From positions 1 to 43,830 of the forward strand of contig URBQ01000023.1 in NCBI GenBank assembly GCA_900546115.1: a DNA stretch of 43,830 bases. The letters run 5' to 3'. Below the pieces are notes generated by a model. The model saw nothing but the letters and a program-made list of their open reading frames with translations. It was not told the origin of the DNA and did no database searches. How positions within the stretch are numbered: position 1 is the first letter of the stretch; the number at the start of each line of letters is the position of its first letter. The position numbers were made by a program, and so were the translations under genes. This stretch comes from an uncultured Collinsella sp. Lineage in GTDB: Bacteria > Actinomycetota > Coriobacteriia > Coriobacteriales > Coriobacteriaceae. Shown here one piece after another: positions 1-7,673 of the stretch.

Positions 1-433
1 AGACCTCCGAGCTCGACAGCGAGGATATGCCCAGCTTGGACGCCACGCGCTCGACCTTGCGGGTGGATACGCCGCATACGTACATCTCCTGCACGATGGC
101 GGCCACCGAGGTGTCGACGCGCGACCATCGCGCGAGCATGCCCTCGGGGTAGTAGGTGCCGTGCCTGAGCTTGGGTATCTCGAGCTCCACGTCGCCCACG
201 GCGGTCTTGAGCGACCTGGGGCGGTAGCCGTTGCGGCTGTTCTCCCTGCCGTCGCTGCGCTCGTTGCGGCTCGCGCCGCACATCTGCTGGGCCTCGGAGT
301 CCATCAGCGCGTTCATCACGCTGCCCAGCACCCTGCATGCGAACTCGCGCGCGTCGCCGCACTCCTGCCAAAGCCTCGCCGCCTCGAGGGCCTCGTCGCG
401 GCCGAGGCGCAGTACACTCTCTTCTTGGGGCAT
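1..433 (-). CDS. IS256-family (mutator-type) transposase, N-terminal part, cut by window edge
   Basis: The reverse strand reads 144 codons from an ATG at 433 to the window edge without a stop. The product carries the typical N-terminal half of mutator-type transposases: a stretch with NERSDGRENSRNGYRPR, then ELEIPKLRHGTYYP, then VVQEMYV-like and GVSTRKVERV segments leading into the region before the DDE catalytic core. These match the IS256 family as I know it. A ribosome site (GGAAAGG) lies just upstream of the ATG. The catalytic residues lie outside the window, so I cannot say whether the enzyme is intact. It would move its element by cut-and-paste or copy-out DDE chemistry. Codon use is GC-rich like the neighbours. 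Confidence 0.9.
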   Translation of the reverse strand, partial: MPQEESVLRLGRDEALEAARLWQECGDAREFACRVLGSVMNALMDSEAQQMCGASRNERSDGRENSRNGYRPRSLKTAVGDVELEIPKLRHGTYYPEGMLARWSRVDTSVAAIVQEMYVCGVSTRKVERVASKLGISSLSSSEV

Positions 434-494
434 CGCCTTTCCTTCCATTCGTCACCTTCATTACTCCAACGACGAATTCTAGGCGGTGTCCCCT

Positions 495-533
495 CCCTTT
501 CAAGAAAGGGCGGAGGCGGGGCATGCCCCGCCT
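495..533. repeat. Two adjacent palindromes, probably IS terminus or terminator
   Basis: CCCTTT-CAAG-AAAGGG (495-510) is followed by a perfect 20-base palindrome, aggcggggcatgccccgcct (514-533). They lie between the transposase start (433) and the stop of the leftward gene at 555. They could be the terminal region of the IS256-type element or a terminator for the 555-1559 gene. No T-run follows the second palindrome on the reverse strand, which weakens the terminator reading. The other IS end is outside the window, so terminal repeats cannot be paired. Confidence 0.4.
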
Positions 534-554
534 CTTACACCACATCTCTGCGCG

Positions 555-1559
555 CTACCGAAGCTGCTTCTGAATTCGCTTTTTCTCTTCTATAAACCTT
601 CTGAGCACAAACTGTCTCAGGTTCTCTTGCATGATTTGAAAGTCTTTTGGCAGACGCGAGGGGCGTATGCCCTCTTTCCGTTGGATCGCCTCCATGACCC
701 TAACGAAAGCGCTGGCATGCATAAAGGAATAACGACTGACGGTGATGATTCCGTATCCCATGGACGCAAGCGCATTCTTGCGCTCCTCATCGATGGCGCG
801 GTCTTCTTCCGCGTCATGATAAAACCCGTTGTATTCAATGTCTGTGCGAGATTTCTTTAGATACGCATCCATAAAGAACTTTTTGCGTCTCGTGAGATTC
901 TTTGCGGCAGCGGTGACCTGCACCTCGTAATCGGTCTCAATTCCCTTAATACCAAGCCCTCCTTCGCTTTTAGGCAGCGTTAGCATCATGACAAAGGCCG
1001 TTTCCATAGGAGACCGGCATCCGTCGCGCACACATTGGATCGCCTTTCGGGCAAGGGCCAGACCGTCGCATCTGGTAATGGAATTAAAGAACTGTTTTAA
1101 CCTTTCGGTCGAGGTGAGCGCGAAACGCTCGTTATACGAGGTGGAAGAGTCGGTTCCAAGGGAGTAAGCGCCGCACAATTCAAAGTAGTACTCCACCAGT
1201 TCGCGAAAAGGGAGATAGGTGGCGGCCTGAAGTGCGCAAAGCTCAACGCCAACAATGAAGATGCCATCTTTGAGCTCTATAAAGCGTGAGTTCGAGAATC
1301 GTTTTGACGAAACGTGGCATTGACAGTTCGTTGCATAGCGCGCATTCTTGCGATCAAACACCATTACCTCGAGGCAATCATTTGCGTCGAGGGAAACATC
1401 GTGTTTGGTGAGCCATTCTGCGGCTGCGTCAAGGAGCGTTCCGGTGGGACATGATCCGTAAATCGCGGCAGGGTTACAGGGCTCGGTGTCTTTCGCAGAA
1501 GCCGAATGCGCGGCCTGGTAGACCGCTTTTGCAGTGGTATGTGACAATACGATACTCAT
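555..1559 (-). CDS. Orphan nuclease-like protein (DUF559/Vsr-like C-terminal fold)
   Basis: A 334-residue protein with no clear assigned function. The C-terminal third contains a pattern typical of DUF559/Vsr-like PD-(D/E)XK nuclease folds: a basic segment, then DIEYNGFYHD, then DRAIDEERKNALASMGY and a hydrophobic ITVSRY strand. The N-terminal two thirds resemble the AbiEi-like orphans common in Coriobacteriia, from what I recall of them. It is a clear distant paralogue of the protein at 9778-10827: the segment CVRDGCRSPMETAFVM and the nuclease-like tail align with that protein. It stands alone, with no obvious ribosome site before the ATG and the IS256 element just downstream. I infer a DNA-related or defence role; no catalytic activity is shown. 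Gene call is firm, function is weak. Confidence 0.75.
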   Translation of the reverse strand: MSIVLSHTTAKAVYQAAHSASAKDTEPCNPAAIYGSCPTGTLLDAAAEWLTKHDVSLDANDCLEVMVFDRKNARYATNCQCHVSSKRFSNSRFIELKDGIFIVGVELCALQAATYLPFRELVEYYFELCGAYSLGTDSSTSYNERFALTSTERLKQFFNSITRCDGLALARKAIQCVRDGCRSPMETAFVMMLTLPKSEGGLGIKGIETDYEVQVTAAAKNLTRRKKFFMDAYLKKSRTDIEYNGFYHDAEEDRAIDEERKNALASMGYGIITVSRYSFMHASAFVRVMEAIQRKEGIRPSRLPKDFQIMQENLRQFVLRRFIEEKKRIQKQLR

Positions 1560-1908
1560 GGTATATATCGTGTCAGCTAATGCCGTGTTGATGGCGCTGA
1601 GTGGGAAAGCCGTTTTAGGGGCCTAACCAAATGCTGTCCAAAAGCTTGACGCGATTATGGGCTGGCACGCCTAAAATCAATGTTCTCGCAGCTTAGCTAT
1701 AGCATATAAAAACTCAATTGCTGCACATTTGATATCGATGCATCACCATCCGACAACGAATTACGTGTCGGGAATTGGCCGAAATCGTTCAAAATGAGGG
1801 TTCAGAATTTGTGATGGCAGATCTATCTGTGGAACGTAGGGCGGCCCCGCTGCGGTGTTTCCCGCTGCGAGGCCGCTCGTGAGCAAGCAGTGTTTGTCTC
1901 AGACGTTG
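1560..1908. other. 349-base intergenic region with no gene seen
   Basis: No convincing coding frame. It is AT-richer than its surroundings around 1690-1800. A GC-rich hairpin with CGGCC/GGCCG arms and an internal CCGCTGCG direct repeat lies near 1840-1880. It may end transcription of the leftward exonuclease gene that stops at 1909. Promoter elements for the leftward gene at 1559 should lie here, but none stands out. Confidence 0.4.
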
Positions 1909-2877
1909 CTATTTCGCAAACAGGTTCTTGAGGTTGAACTCGGCCTGTACCGTGCGAAGCATGAGGTCGGTGTCGTCGAGGCCCAGGTGCTGCTCGTTGG
2001 CGTCGGGCGCGAGGGTGCCGCGACGGCGTGCCCAGTTCTCGAGCGCGGCGGGGGCGGACTCGCGGGGGAGCGAGCGGACGTCGGCATCCAGGCTGCGGCA
2101 GATCTGGCGCGAGTCGATGACGATGATCTTGCCGGCGCGGCGTGCCTCGGCGTAGCCGTCCAGGTGGATCTTGAACCAGCTGTCCTCAAAGGCGGCGTTG
2201 TGTGCCATGTACGGGTACTTCTTCATAAGCTTGAGCAGCTGTTTTTGCAGCTCTTTGTTCTCGCGGAACGGCTTTTTGCCGTCGATGTCGTCCCAGGTGA
2301 TGTGGTGGATATTCGACAACGGCACATCCTCGCCGCGGTAGATGTCGGGCAGGCCGCAGTAGTGTGCCTCGGCGTCATGCGGGACGGCGTCGCTGGTGAG
2401 CTCCATGATCTCCCAGCCCACGTTGATGATATAGCCGCGCTCGGGTGCACGGCCGGTGGTCTCGATGTCGATACCGAGCACGGTGCCCTGGATGGGCTTG
2501 CGGGCGTAGGCCACGCCGAGCGCGTCGCGGTCGCCGCGGATTTCGCGCATAACGGACGCGGCGGTGCGCTTTTGCATCTTGCCGATGGCGGCGCAGGTGT
2601 CGGCATCGGACAGGCCGCGCGAGAGCGTCGCGGGCGTCACGTTGCGCAGACGCGCCTCGCCAATCTGGTCGCACAGGTCGCGGTTGCGGTCGGCCAGGTC
2701 GCGCACGGTGGCAAAGTCGAAGCCGGGGTCGCCCTCGGCGGTAAAGTACTCGGTCTCGAGCACCTTGAGGGCCTCCTCGCCCTTCTGGCGCTCGGACTCC
2801 ATGGCGCCGTGGTCGCCGTAGATAAACATGGGGATAAACGGCTGACGCTCGTATTCGAGTGCTTGCGATACGTTCAT
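1909..2877 (-). CDS. DnaQ-like 3'-5' exonuclease (DEDDh family)
   Basis: A 322-residue protein with the three exonuclease motifs in order. Exo I is GIDIETTG (about residue 133), with the Asp and Glu that bind the first metal. Exo II is the HNAAFEDSWF segment (about 225). Exo III is HLGLDDTDLML near the C-terminus (about 295), with the His and Asp of the DEDDh type. The first 130 residues are an extension not typical of stand-alone DnaQ proofreading subunits and I do not recognise it. The ATG at 2877 has a good AAGGAG ribosome site. Likely role is trimming of single-stranded DNA or RNA ends during repair or turnover; the exact substrate is unknown. It is divergent from the metal exporter at 3049, with which it shares a 171-base promoter region. 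Confidence 0.85.
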   Translation of the reverse strand: MNVSQALEYERQPFIPMFIYGDHGAMESERQKGEEALKVLETEYFTAEGDPGFDFATVRDLADRNRDLCDQIGEARLRNVTPATLSRGLSDADTCAAIGKMQKRTAASVMREIRGDRDALGVAYARKPIQGTVLGIDIETTGRAPERGYIINVGWEIMELTSDAVPHDAEAHYCGLPDIYRGEDVPLSNIHHITWDDIDGKKPFRENKELQKQLLKLMKKYPYMAHNAAFEDSWFKIHLDGYAEARRAGKIIVIDSRQICRSLDADVRSLPRESAPAALENWARRRGTLAPDANEQHLGLDDTDLMLRTVQAEFNLKNLFAK

Positions 2878-2937
2878 ATGCTACTCCTTGGACGGGCCGC
2901 GTTGTGCGGCTCGAGGCTACTGAGTTATGGCGAGATG

Positions 2938-2959
2938 ATAGTTTACCATAGGCAACTAT
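2938..2959. promoter_or_regulatory. Imperfect palindrome resembling a DtxR/MntR-type operator
   Basis: ATAGTTTACC and GGCAACTAT form an imperfect inverted repeat of 22 bases between the divergent exonuclease gene and the metal exporter. Size and A/T-rich arms are like DtxR/MntR-family operators. A second small inverted repeat, CCTAG-N7-CTAGG, follows at about 2989-3005. Metal-responsive control of the exporter is an inference. Confidence 0.3.
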
Positions 2960-3048
2960 TGGCACCGAGCCCGGGACAACTACAATACCCTAGTTGACCG
3001 CTAGGACTTTTACAATGCTGCCGAAAGACACGAAAGGTTCCATCCGTC

Positions 3049-4137
3049 ATGGATTTACTGATTGATATTCTGCTCGACGCCGGCAAGGACACGCTGTCGC
3101 TGGTGCCGTTTTTGTTGGTGACGTATCTTGCTCTCGAGACACTTGAGCACGTTGCGGGCGACCGCGTTAACGGGGCCATCAAGCGCGCCGGCGCCGCGGG
3201 TCCCGTGGTTGGCTCGTTGCTGGGCATGGTGCCGCAGTGCGGCTTTTCGGCAATGGCGGCAACGCTGTACGCCGGTCGCGTCGTGACGCTGGGCACCTTG
3301 GTGGCGGTGTTCCTTTCGACCTCCGACGAGATGCTGCCGCTGCTACTTGCCGAGCAGGTTCCCGTGCAGACTATGGCGATGCTTTTGGCTTCGAAAGCGC
3401 TTATCGCACTGGTCACGGGCTTTATCGTAGATGCCGCCATTCGCGGTCTGCGTCGCAACGCCCGCGCGCATGCGGCGATTCGCCGTACCGTGCTGGGGAC
3501 CGCTGCCAATCCGGCTCATGTGAACTGCGCGCACGACGACCACAGCGGCGGTGACATCATCGACGAGGTGGCCGAGGCGGGCGTGAGCGCCGACCACATC
3601 CACGAGCTGTGCGAGCGCGACCATTGCGGTTGTGATGAAGACGAGAACGAGCACGAATACGGACATGGCCACGATCACGGTCATGAGGGCGAATATGAAC
3701 ACCATGATGGTCACGGTCACTCCCATTCCCACGAAGGGACGCCTGTCCTGTCGATTATCCGCAGCGCCATCTCCCACACCGTGCAGGTATCGGTATTCAT
3801 TTTCCTGGTGACGCTGATTCTGGTTGCCGTGCTCGAGACGTTCGGCGAGTCCGCAATCGAGCAGTTCCTGCGCGGCAACGAGACGCTTGCGGTCCTGGGC
3901 TCGGCACTCGTCGGCCTGATCCCCAACTGCTCGGCCAGCGTCGTCATCACGCAACTGTACCTGGAAGGCGCGCTGCAGCTGGCCCCGATGCTCGCCGGCA
4001 CGCTTATCTCCGCTGGCGTGGGCTACCTGGTGCTGTTCCGCACCAACCGCAGCGCCCGCGAAAACGCTGTGTTTCTGATCATGATGTATGTCATCGGCGC
4101 GGGCTGGGGCCTTATCCTTTCCGCCTTTGGGTTCTAA
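3049..4137 (+). CDS. Putative manganese/heavy-metal exporter, 10-TM ArsP_2-like permease
   Basis: A 362-residue polytopic membrane protein. Two hydrophobic halves repeat the same signature: GSLLGMVPQCGFSAM in the first and GLIPNCSASVVITQLY in the second, as expected for the 10-TM putative heavy-metal exporter family (annotated elsewhere as arsenic efflux or putative manganese transporter). Between the halves, about residues 183-231, lies a very His-, Asp- and Glu-rich hydrophilic loop (HGHDHGHEGEYEHH and similar), likely a cytoplasmic metal-binding segment. The metal is not certain: manganese is the usual family guess, zinc or nickel are possible. The gene is monocistronic, divergent from the exonuclease gene, and may be controlled by the palindrome at 2938-2959. 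Confidence 0.85.
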   Translation: MDLLIDILLDAGKDTLSLVPFLLVTYLALETLEHVAGDRVNGAIKRAGAAGPVVGSLLGMVPQCGFSAMAATLYAGRVVTLGTLVAVFLSTSDEMLPLLLAEQVPVQTMAMLLASKALIALVTGFIVDAAIRGLRRNARAHAAIRRTVLGTAANPAHVNCAHDDHSGGDIIDEVAEAGVSADHIHELCERDHCGCDEDENEHEYGHGHDHGHEGEYEHHDGHGHSHSHEGTPVLSIIRSAISHTVQVSVFIFLVTLILVAVLETFGESAIEQFLRGNETLAVLGSALVGLIPNCSASVVITQLYLEGALQLAPMLAGTLISAGVGYLVLFRTNRSARENAVFLIMMYVIGAGWGLILSAFGF

Positions 4138-4230
4138 GTGGATGTTTGGGGCATGCCGTAAAACTAGGACATGCCATAAATTCCACCGCCATGACCTGGG
4201 CGTTGGATGCGCGTCAATCGGCAAAACAAA

Positions 4231-4266
4231 AAGGTAGATTTTAGGCATGTCTCAAAAATCTACCTT
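4231..4266 (-). terminator. Rho-independent terminator of the leftward YaiI/HdeD operon
   Basis: Perfect 12-base arms AAGGTAGATTTT and AAAATCTACCTT separated by a short loop. On the reverse strand the stem is followed by TTTGTTTT, directly after the stop of the gene ending at 4269. Confidence 0.75.
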
Positions 4267-4268
4267 GG

Positions 4269-4751
4269 TTAGTGCAGCAACTCGGTGAGGTTGCGTTTAA
4301 AGCGGGCGCGGTCTTCGCTGGTAAATGCTGCCGGACCGCGAGTGCGTCCGCCGGCGCGGCGTACCTTCTTTTCCTCGTGGCGAATAAACAGCTGCATGTC
4401 GATAGTCGCCTTGTCGTACACGCGCCCGCGCACACCGATGGCGGCGGCATCGCGCCCGAGCACCATGCTCGCCAAGCCAATGTCCTGCGTCACGACCACG
4501 TCGCCCGCCTGCAGGCGTTCGACAATGGCAAAGTCGGCGCTGTCGGCGCCCACGCTCACATCGAGCGTCGTGACCCAAAAGCCGCGTCGCGCGTGCTCGG
4601 CATCGCGCGGGTCGTCGCGGCGAATGTGCCGTTCCAGGTTTTGCGTGCTGTTGCCGGCGATAACAACGGCGACGCCCTCCCGCCGCGCGCAGTCAATCGA
4701 CTCGCGCGTGACCGGGCAGGCGTCGGCATCAATAAAGAGCGTTCGCGGCAT
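4269..4751 (-). CDS. YaiI/YqxD family protein (DUF188)
   Basis: A 160-residue protein matching the YaiI/YqxD (DUF188) family in length and sequence. Visible signatures are the start FIDADACPV with its acidic pair, then VVTQDIGLASMVL in the middle, and a Cys-poor basic tail with GRTRGPAAFTSEDR. The fold is PIN-like, which suggests metal-dependent nuclease chemistry, but the biological role of the family is not established. The ATG directly abuts the stop codon of the upstream HdeD-like gene (TAG then ATG with no gap on the reverse strand), so the two are co-translated. A strong terminator follows at 4231-4266. Confidence 0.9.
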   Translation of the reverse strand: MPRTLFIDADACPVTRESIDCARREGVAVVIAGNSTQNLERHIRRDDPRDAEHARRGFWVTTLDVSVGADSADFAIVERLQAGDVVVTQDIGLASMVLGRDAAAIGVRGRVYDKATIDMQLFIRHEEKKVRRAGGRTRGPAAFTSEDRARFKRNLTELLH

Positions 4752-5354
4752 CTAGTGCACCAGTTTGCCAAATTGAATAGCGCGAACAATCAGCGTAACG
4801 CCAAACACCAGCAGCGCGGCGCCGCTAAAGATGACGAGCATCTTGGCCGACCACAGCGGATAGATAAACACGAACATGCCGGCGATGATGGAAAGTGCGC
4901 CGCTCAGGATAGCGAGGGCGCGGTTGGACGAAAGCTCGGACTCCAGAATGGACATGACACCTTCGACAATCCAGCCAAAGCCGGCCACGATAACCACCAT
5001 CGTGGTGAGCGTCGCGGTCGAGAAGGCCTGGTTGCGCAGGATTATGACGCCGCCCAAGATAATGAGTAGGTTGGAGATGATGCTCGTCACGCGCCAGCCG
5101 GTGGGCAGCAGCGGCTCAAAAATGGCAGTGAATAGTCTGATGGCAGCAGTGATTACAAAGTAAAAACCCAGGACAGTCGTCAAAAAGACGAGGGACTTGG
5201 CAGGTGCAAAAAGCAGCGCGATACCAGCAATGAGTGCTAAGACGCCCGTGATGGCGTAGATCCAGCGTACGGCCTTGACGGCTTTGCCCGCCATGCTTTT
5301 CTCGTCAAATCCAAACTGGCTCGATTTTTGGTCATCGTTCTTAAAGATGCCCAT
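4752..5354 (-). CDS. HdeD-like membrane protein (DUF308)
   Basis: A 200-residue protein with a short charged N-terminus followed by about six hydrophobic helices arranged as three repeated helix pairs, each with the HdeD/DUF308 look (for example LIAGIALLFAP, LLIILGGVIIL, ALSIIAGMFVFIYP). HdeD in enterobacteria is linked to acid resistance, but most family members have no proven role. I chose the ATG at 5354 because a strong AAGGAG site precedes it. A longer open frame to 5480 has no such site and reads through a low-complexity, non-conserved segment. It is the first gene of a two-gene leftward operon with the YaiI/YqxD gene. Confidence 0.85.
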   Translation of the reverse strand: MGIFKNDDQKSSQFGFDEKSMAGKAVKAVRWIYAITGVLALIAGIALLFAPAKSLVFLTTVLGFYFVITAAIRLFTAIFEPLLPTGWRVTSIISNLLIILGGVIILRNQAFSTATLTTMVVIVAGFGWIVEGVMSILESELSSNRALAILSGALSIIAGMFVFIYPLWSAKMLVIFSGAALLVFGVTLIVRAIQFGKLVH

Positions 5355-5512
5355 AAGTCTCCTTTCCGTGCGGCGTAAGCCTTGATCGTTACAACCAGTA
5401 TCCCCTAAGGGCGCTGACGTATGGGTCGGGGAGGGCGAAACGTAACCCAAAGGCCCCGAATTGTTTCCGTTGTTCCCCACGTCGCGGTTTTCTATTCAAC
5501 AGGTGTAGAACA

Positions 5513-5560
5513 TTGCAGCCCTGTTCGTTATTGCCTACGTTTTAGGTTAGATTTTCCTAA
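5513..5560 (+). promoter_or_regulatory. Promoter overlapped by a DtxR/IdeR-like iron box
   Basis: TTGCAG (5513-5518), a 17-base spacer and TACGTT (5536-5541) form a plausible sigma-70 type promoter. Immediately downstream, 5542-5560 reads TTAGGTTAGATTTTCCTAA. The left half matches the classic actinobacterial DtxR/IdeR half-site TTAGGTTAG and the outer TTAGG/CCTAA arms are perfectly inverted in a 19-base frame. A repressor bound here would block transcription of the nitroreductase gene. Iron control is an inference. Confidence 0.5.
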
Positions 5561-5588
5561 GGACAATTGGCTTGTATTGGGGGTCCCT

Positions 5589-6260
5589 ATGAACGAAGCA
5601 GTTCCCGAGGCACCGTCGAGTGTCGAATCGATGGCAAAGCAAGGTTGCGAAAAGCTCGGTCTGGAAGCGTTTGATGCGTTGGTCCGTCGTGCCCGTACGT
5701 GCCGCCGTTTTGACGAGTCTATGCGCGTGCCGCGCGAGTTTTTGCTTGAGCTGGCGGAGCTGGCGCACCTGACCCCGTGTGGTGCCAATGCTCAGCGTCT
5801 TCGTTTTCATGTGGTGAGCGGTGCCGAGGATTGCGTGCGTGTATTTGATGAGCTTGCATGGGCCGGCGCGTTTAAGGATTGGCCGGGTCCTGCCGAGGGC
5901 GAGCGTCCGACCGGCTATATCGCGATTCTGGCCGAGCGCGCCGTTCCGGGCAAGCCTGCCGCTCCCATTACCGAGGTCGACACGGGCATTGCCGCGCAGA
6001 CGATGATGCTCGCCGCCCGCAGCGCCACGCCCGAGGTGGCAGCCTGCATGTTCAAGGCCTTTACGCCCCGCGCGATCGATGCCATGGGGCTCGATAACGA
6101 CAAGTATGAGCTCAAGCTGATCATGGCGTTTGGCGTTCCGGCCGAGACACAGGTGATCGATGCGATCGATTCCAACCCCGACGGCTCCATCAATTATTGG
6201 CGCGACGAGGCGCAGGTGCACCACGTACCCAAGCGTCCGCTTGCCGACGTGCTGCTGTAG
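5589..6260 (+). CDS. Nitroreductase-family FMN-dependent oxidoreductase
   Basis: A 223-residue protein of the nitroreductase superfamily. The N-terminal RRARTCRRFDES segment is the usual phosphate-binding RRSxRxF-like motif, followed by LAHLTPCGANAQRLRFHVV (the PSaxNxQPwrF-like FMN segment) and the central TGIAAQTMMLAA helix. It would use FMN and NAD(P)H to reduce nitro compounds, quinones or an unknown natural substrate in the cytoplasm. The ATG at 5589 follows a weak GGGGG site; an alternative ATG at 5631 is possible. The promoter carries a DtxR-like box, so expression may respond to iron, which would fit a flavin enzyme with a redox or metal-linked job. The gene is single and divergent from the HdeD-like gene. 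Confidence 0.85.
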   Translation: MNEAVPEAPSSVESMAKQGCEKLGLEAFDALVRRARTCRRFDESMRVPREFLLELAELAHLTPCGANAQRLRFHVVSGAEDCVRVFDELAWAGAFKDWPGPAEGERPTGYIAILAERAVPGKPAAPITEVDTGIAAQTMMLAARSATPEVAACMFKAFTPRAIDAMGLDNDKYELKLIMAFGVPAETQVIDAIDSNPDGSINYWRDEAQVHHVPKRPLADVLL

Positions 6261-6295
6261 TTGTGCGTCGTTGCGGTGCAATCCGGCGGCAAAAT

Positions 6296-6326
6296 CACCA
6301 CAAAGGCTCCTGTCCCCTTTGTGGTG
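6296..6326. repeat. REP-like palindrome, copy A (variant core)
   Basis: CACCACAAAG and CTTTGTGGTG arms around the core GCTCCTGTCCC. It is the first of five related palindromes in this window and sits just ahead of the GTG start of the phosphatase at 6344. The core differs at one position from copies C and E (CTCC in place of GTGCC). Confidence 0.85.
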
Positions 6327-6343
6327 GTACGAGGGGAGGGTGT

Positions 6344-6886
6344 GTGGCAGATCTGTATTTGGTGCGGCATGGGCAGACTGAGCTCAATGTGCAGAGCATT
6401 TTGCAGGGCTGGCACGATTCGCCGCTTACGGCGCGCGGGCGCGAGCAGGCGCTGACGGCGCGTACGGCGTTTGCGGCGCGTGGCGTGGCCTTTGATCATG
6501 TGTATTCCTCGCCGTTGGGCCGGGCGCGGCATACGGCCGAGCTTATCGTTGGCGAGGGCCGTTCCATTGAGCTGGTCGATGACCTGCGTGAGTGGCATTT
6601 TGGCTCGCTGGAGGGCACATCAAATCGCGAGATGCCGCCGCAGCCCTGGGGCGATTATCCGGTTGCCTTTGGCGGCGAGTCGGAAGTGCAGCTTCAGTCG
6701 CGCATGGTTGCGGCGCTGTCCCGCATCATGGCCAGGCCGCAGCACGACTGCGTGCTGGCGGTTTCCCATGGCTCAGCCTGCCAGGAGTTTCTTGAGTATG
6801 TGACTGGCGGGGGAGAGCTGCCCGACAACGGTGCCGTGCTTCATTTTGGCTATTGCGACGGGGCGTTTTCGCTTTTGGGTTGGTAA
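6344..6886 (+). CDS. Histidine phosphatase family protein (first of a tandem pair)
   Basis: A 180-residue histidine phosphatase (phosphoglycerate mutase-like superfamily). The catalytic LYLVRHGQTELN motif is at the very N-terminus, the second phosphate-binding Arg lies in the SSPLGRARHTAEL segment, a Glu in LREWHFGSLEG is the likely proton donor, and VSHGSA supplies the second catalytic His. It begins at GTG 6344 with a purine-rich GAGGGGAGGG ribosome site; the longer upstream frame runs through the palindromic repeat and is not coding. The substrate is unknown; family members act on sugar phosphates, alpha-ribazole phosphate or nucleotides. It is 17 bases from a paralogue at 6904, suggesting a duplicated pair in one operon. 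Confidence 0.88.
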   Translation: MADLYLVRHGQTELNVQSILQGWHDSPLTARGREQALTARTAFAARGVAFDHVYSSPLGRARHTAELIVGEGRSIELVDDLREWHFGSLEGTSNREMPPQPWGDYPVAFGGESEVQLQSRMVAALSRIMARPQHDCVLAVSHGSACQEFLEYVTGGGELPDNGAVLHFGYCDGAFSLLGW

Positions 6887-6903
6887 CGAACGAAAGGACC
6901 CCT

Positions 6904-7539
6904 ATGAATAAAGATCTGTATCTGGTCCGTCATGGACAGACGATATTCAACCTTAAGCGTATCATTCAGGGGTGGAGTGATTCGCCGCTTACGCAGTTGG
7001 GTTGCGACCAGGCGGCGCGCGCCGGCATGTTTTTACGTGCGCGCGGCATTGAGCCCGATCATGCCTACACCTCCACGCTTCATCGCACCGAGCAGACTAT
7101 CGCCAACTTGTGGCCGGGCTTGGCGTACGAGCGCCTGGACGGCCTGCGTGAGTGGTTCTTTGGCGACTTTGAGGCCGAGCGCGTGATGCTCATGCCCGAG
7201 CGCCCGTGGCGCGACTTCTATCGCCAGTTTGGCGGCGAGGGCCAGATGCAGGTGCGCGAGCGCATGGTGGCGACGTTGACCGATCTTGTGCGACGCCCGG
7301 ACCACGAGTGCGTCCTCGCGGTGAGCCATGGCTCGGCCATCAAGGAGTTTTTGGACCACGTGAGGGGAGCGGCGGCCGACGAGCGCGAGCGCGTGCCGGG
7401 CAACTGCTCGGTGCTGCATTTCGTGTTTGACGATACGACCGATACGTTTGAACTGGTTGAGATTTTTACGCAGGAAGACTACGCGCGCGAGCTGGGGCTT
7501 GAGCCGCTCGTGGCTGCCGCGGGTCCGCAGCGCGGGTAG
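6904..7539 (+). CDS. Histidine phosphatase family protein (second of a tandem pair)
   Basis: A 211-residue paralogue of the preceding gene. It has LYLVRHGQTIFNLKRIIQGW at the N-terminus (catalytic RHG), TSTLHRTEQT (second Arg), LREWFFGDFEAE (acid donor) and VSHGSAIKEF (second His). The C-terminus is about 25 residues longer than in the first copy. The ATG follows a GAAAGGAC site. The substrate is unknown, and the order of motifs is complete, so it is probably active. A long GC-rich terminator at 7584-7633 closes the two-gene unit. Confidence 0.9.
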   Translation: MNKDLYLVRHGQTIFNLKRIIQGWSDSPLTQLGCDQAARAGMFLRARGIEPDHAYTSTLHRTEQTIANLWPGLAYERLDGLREWFFGDFEAERVMLMPERPWRDFYRQFGGEGQMQVRERMVATLTDLVRRPDHECVLAVSHGSAIKEFLDHVRGAAADERERVPGNCSVLHFVFDDTTDTFELVEIFTQEDYARELGLEPLVAAAGPQRG

Positions 7540-7583
7540 TTTGGGCGTGGCGGTGCGGGTCGCCGACTTACTTGCTCGATGCG

Positions 7584-7633
7584 AAAGGGGGCGGAGATGC
7601 ATGCGCTGGCGTTGCATCTCCGCCCCCTTTTTT
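7584..7633 (+). terminator. Strong rho-independent terminator between convergent genes
   Basis: An 18-base perfect stem (arms begin AAAGGGGGCGGAGATGCA at 7584 and end at 7630), an 11-base loop and a run of six T's. It lies between the rightward phosphatase pair and the leftward DUF1015-like gene and could serve both, since the reverse strand also has an A/T-flanked stem. Confidence 0.92.
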
Positions 7634-7673
7634 GTTGAGCTGCCGAGTCTTTGTGCTGGGCGTTTAGGCTCTG

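Noticed and set aside
1855..2997. 380-codon forward frame opposite the DnaQ-like exonuclease
   Set aside because: The reverse strand encodes clear exonuclease motifs; the forward frame is a shadow.
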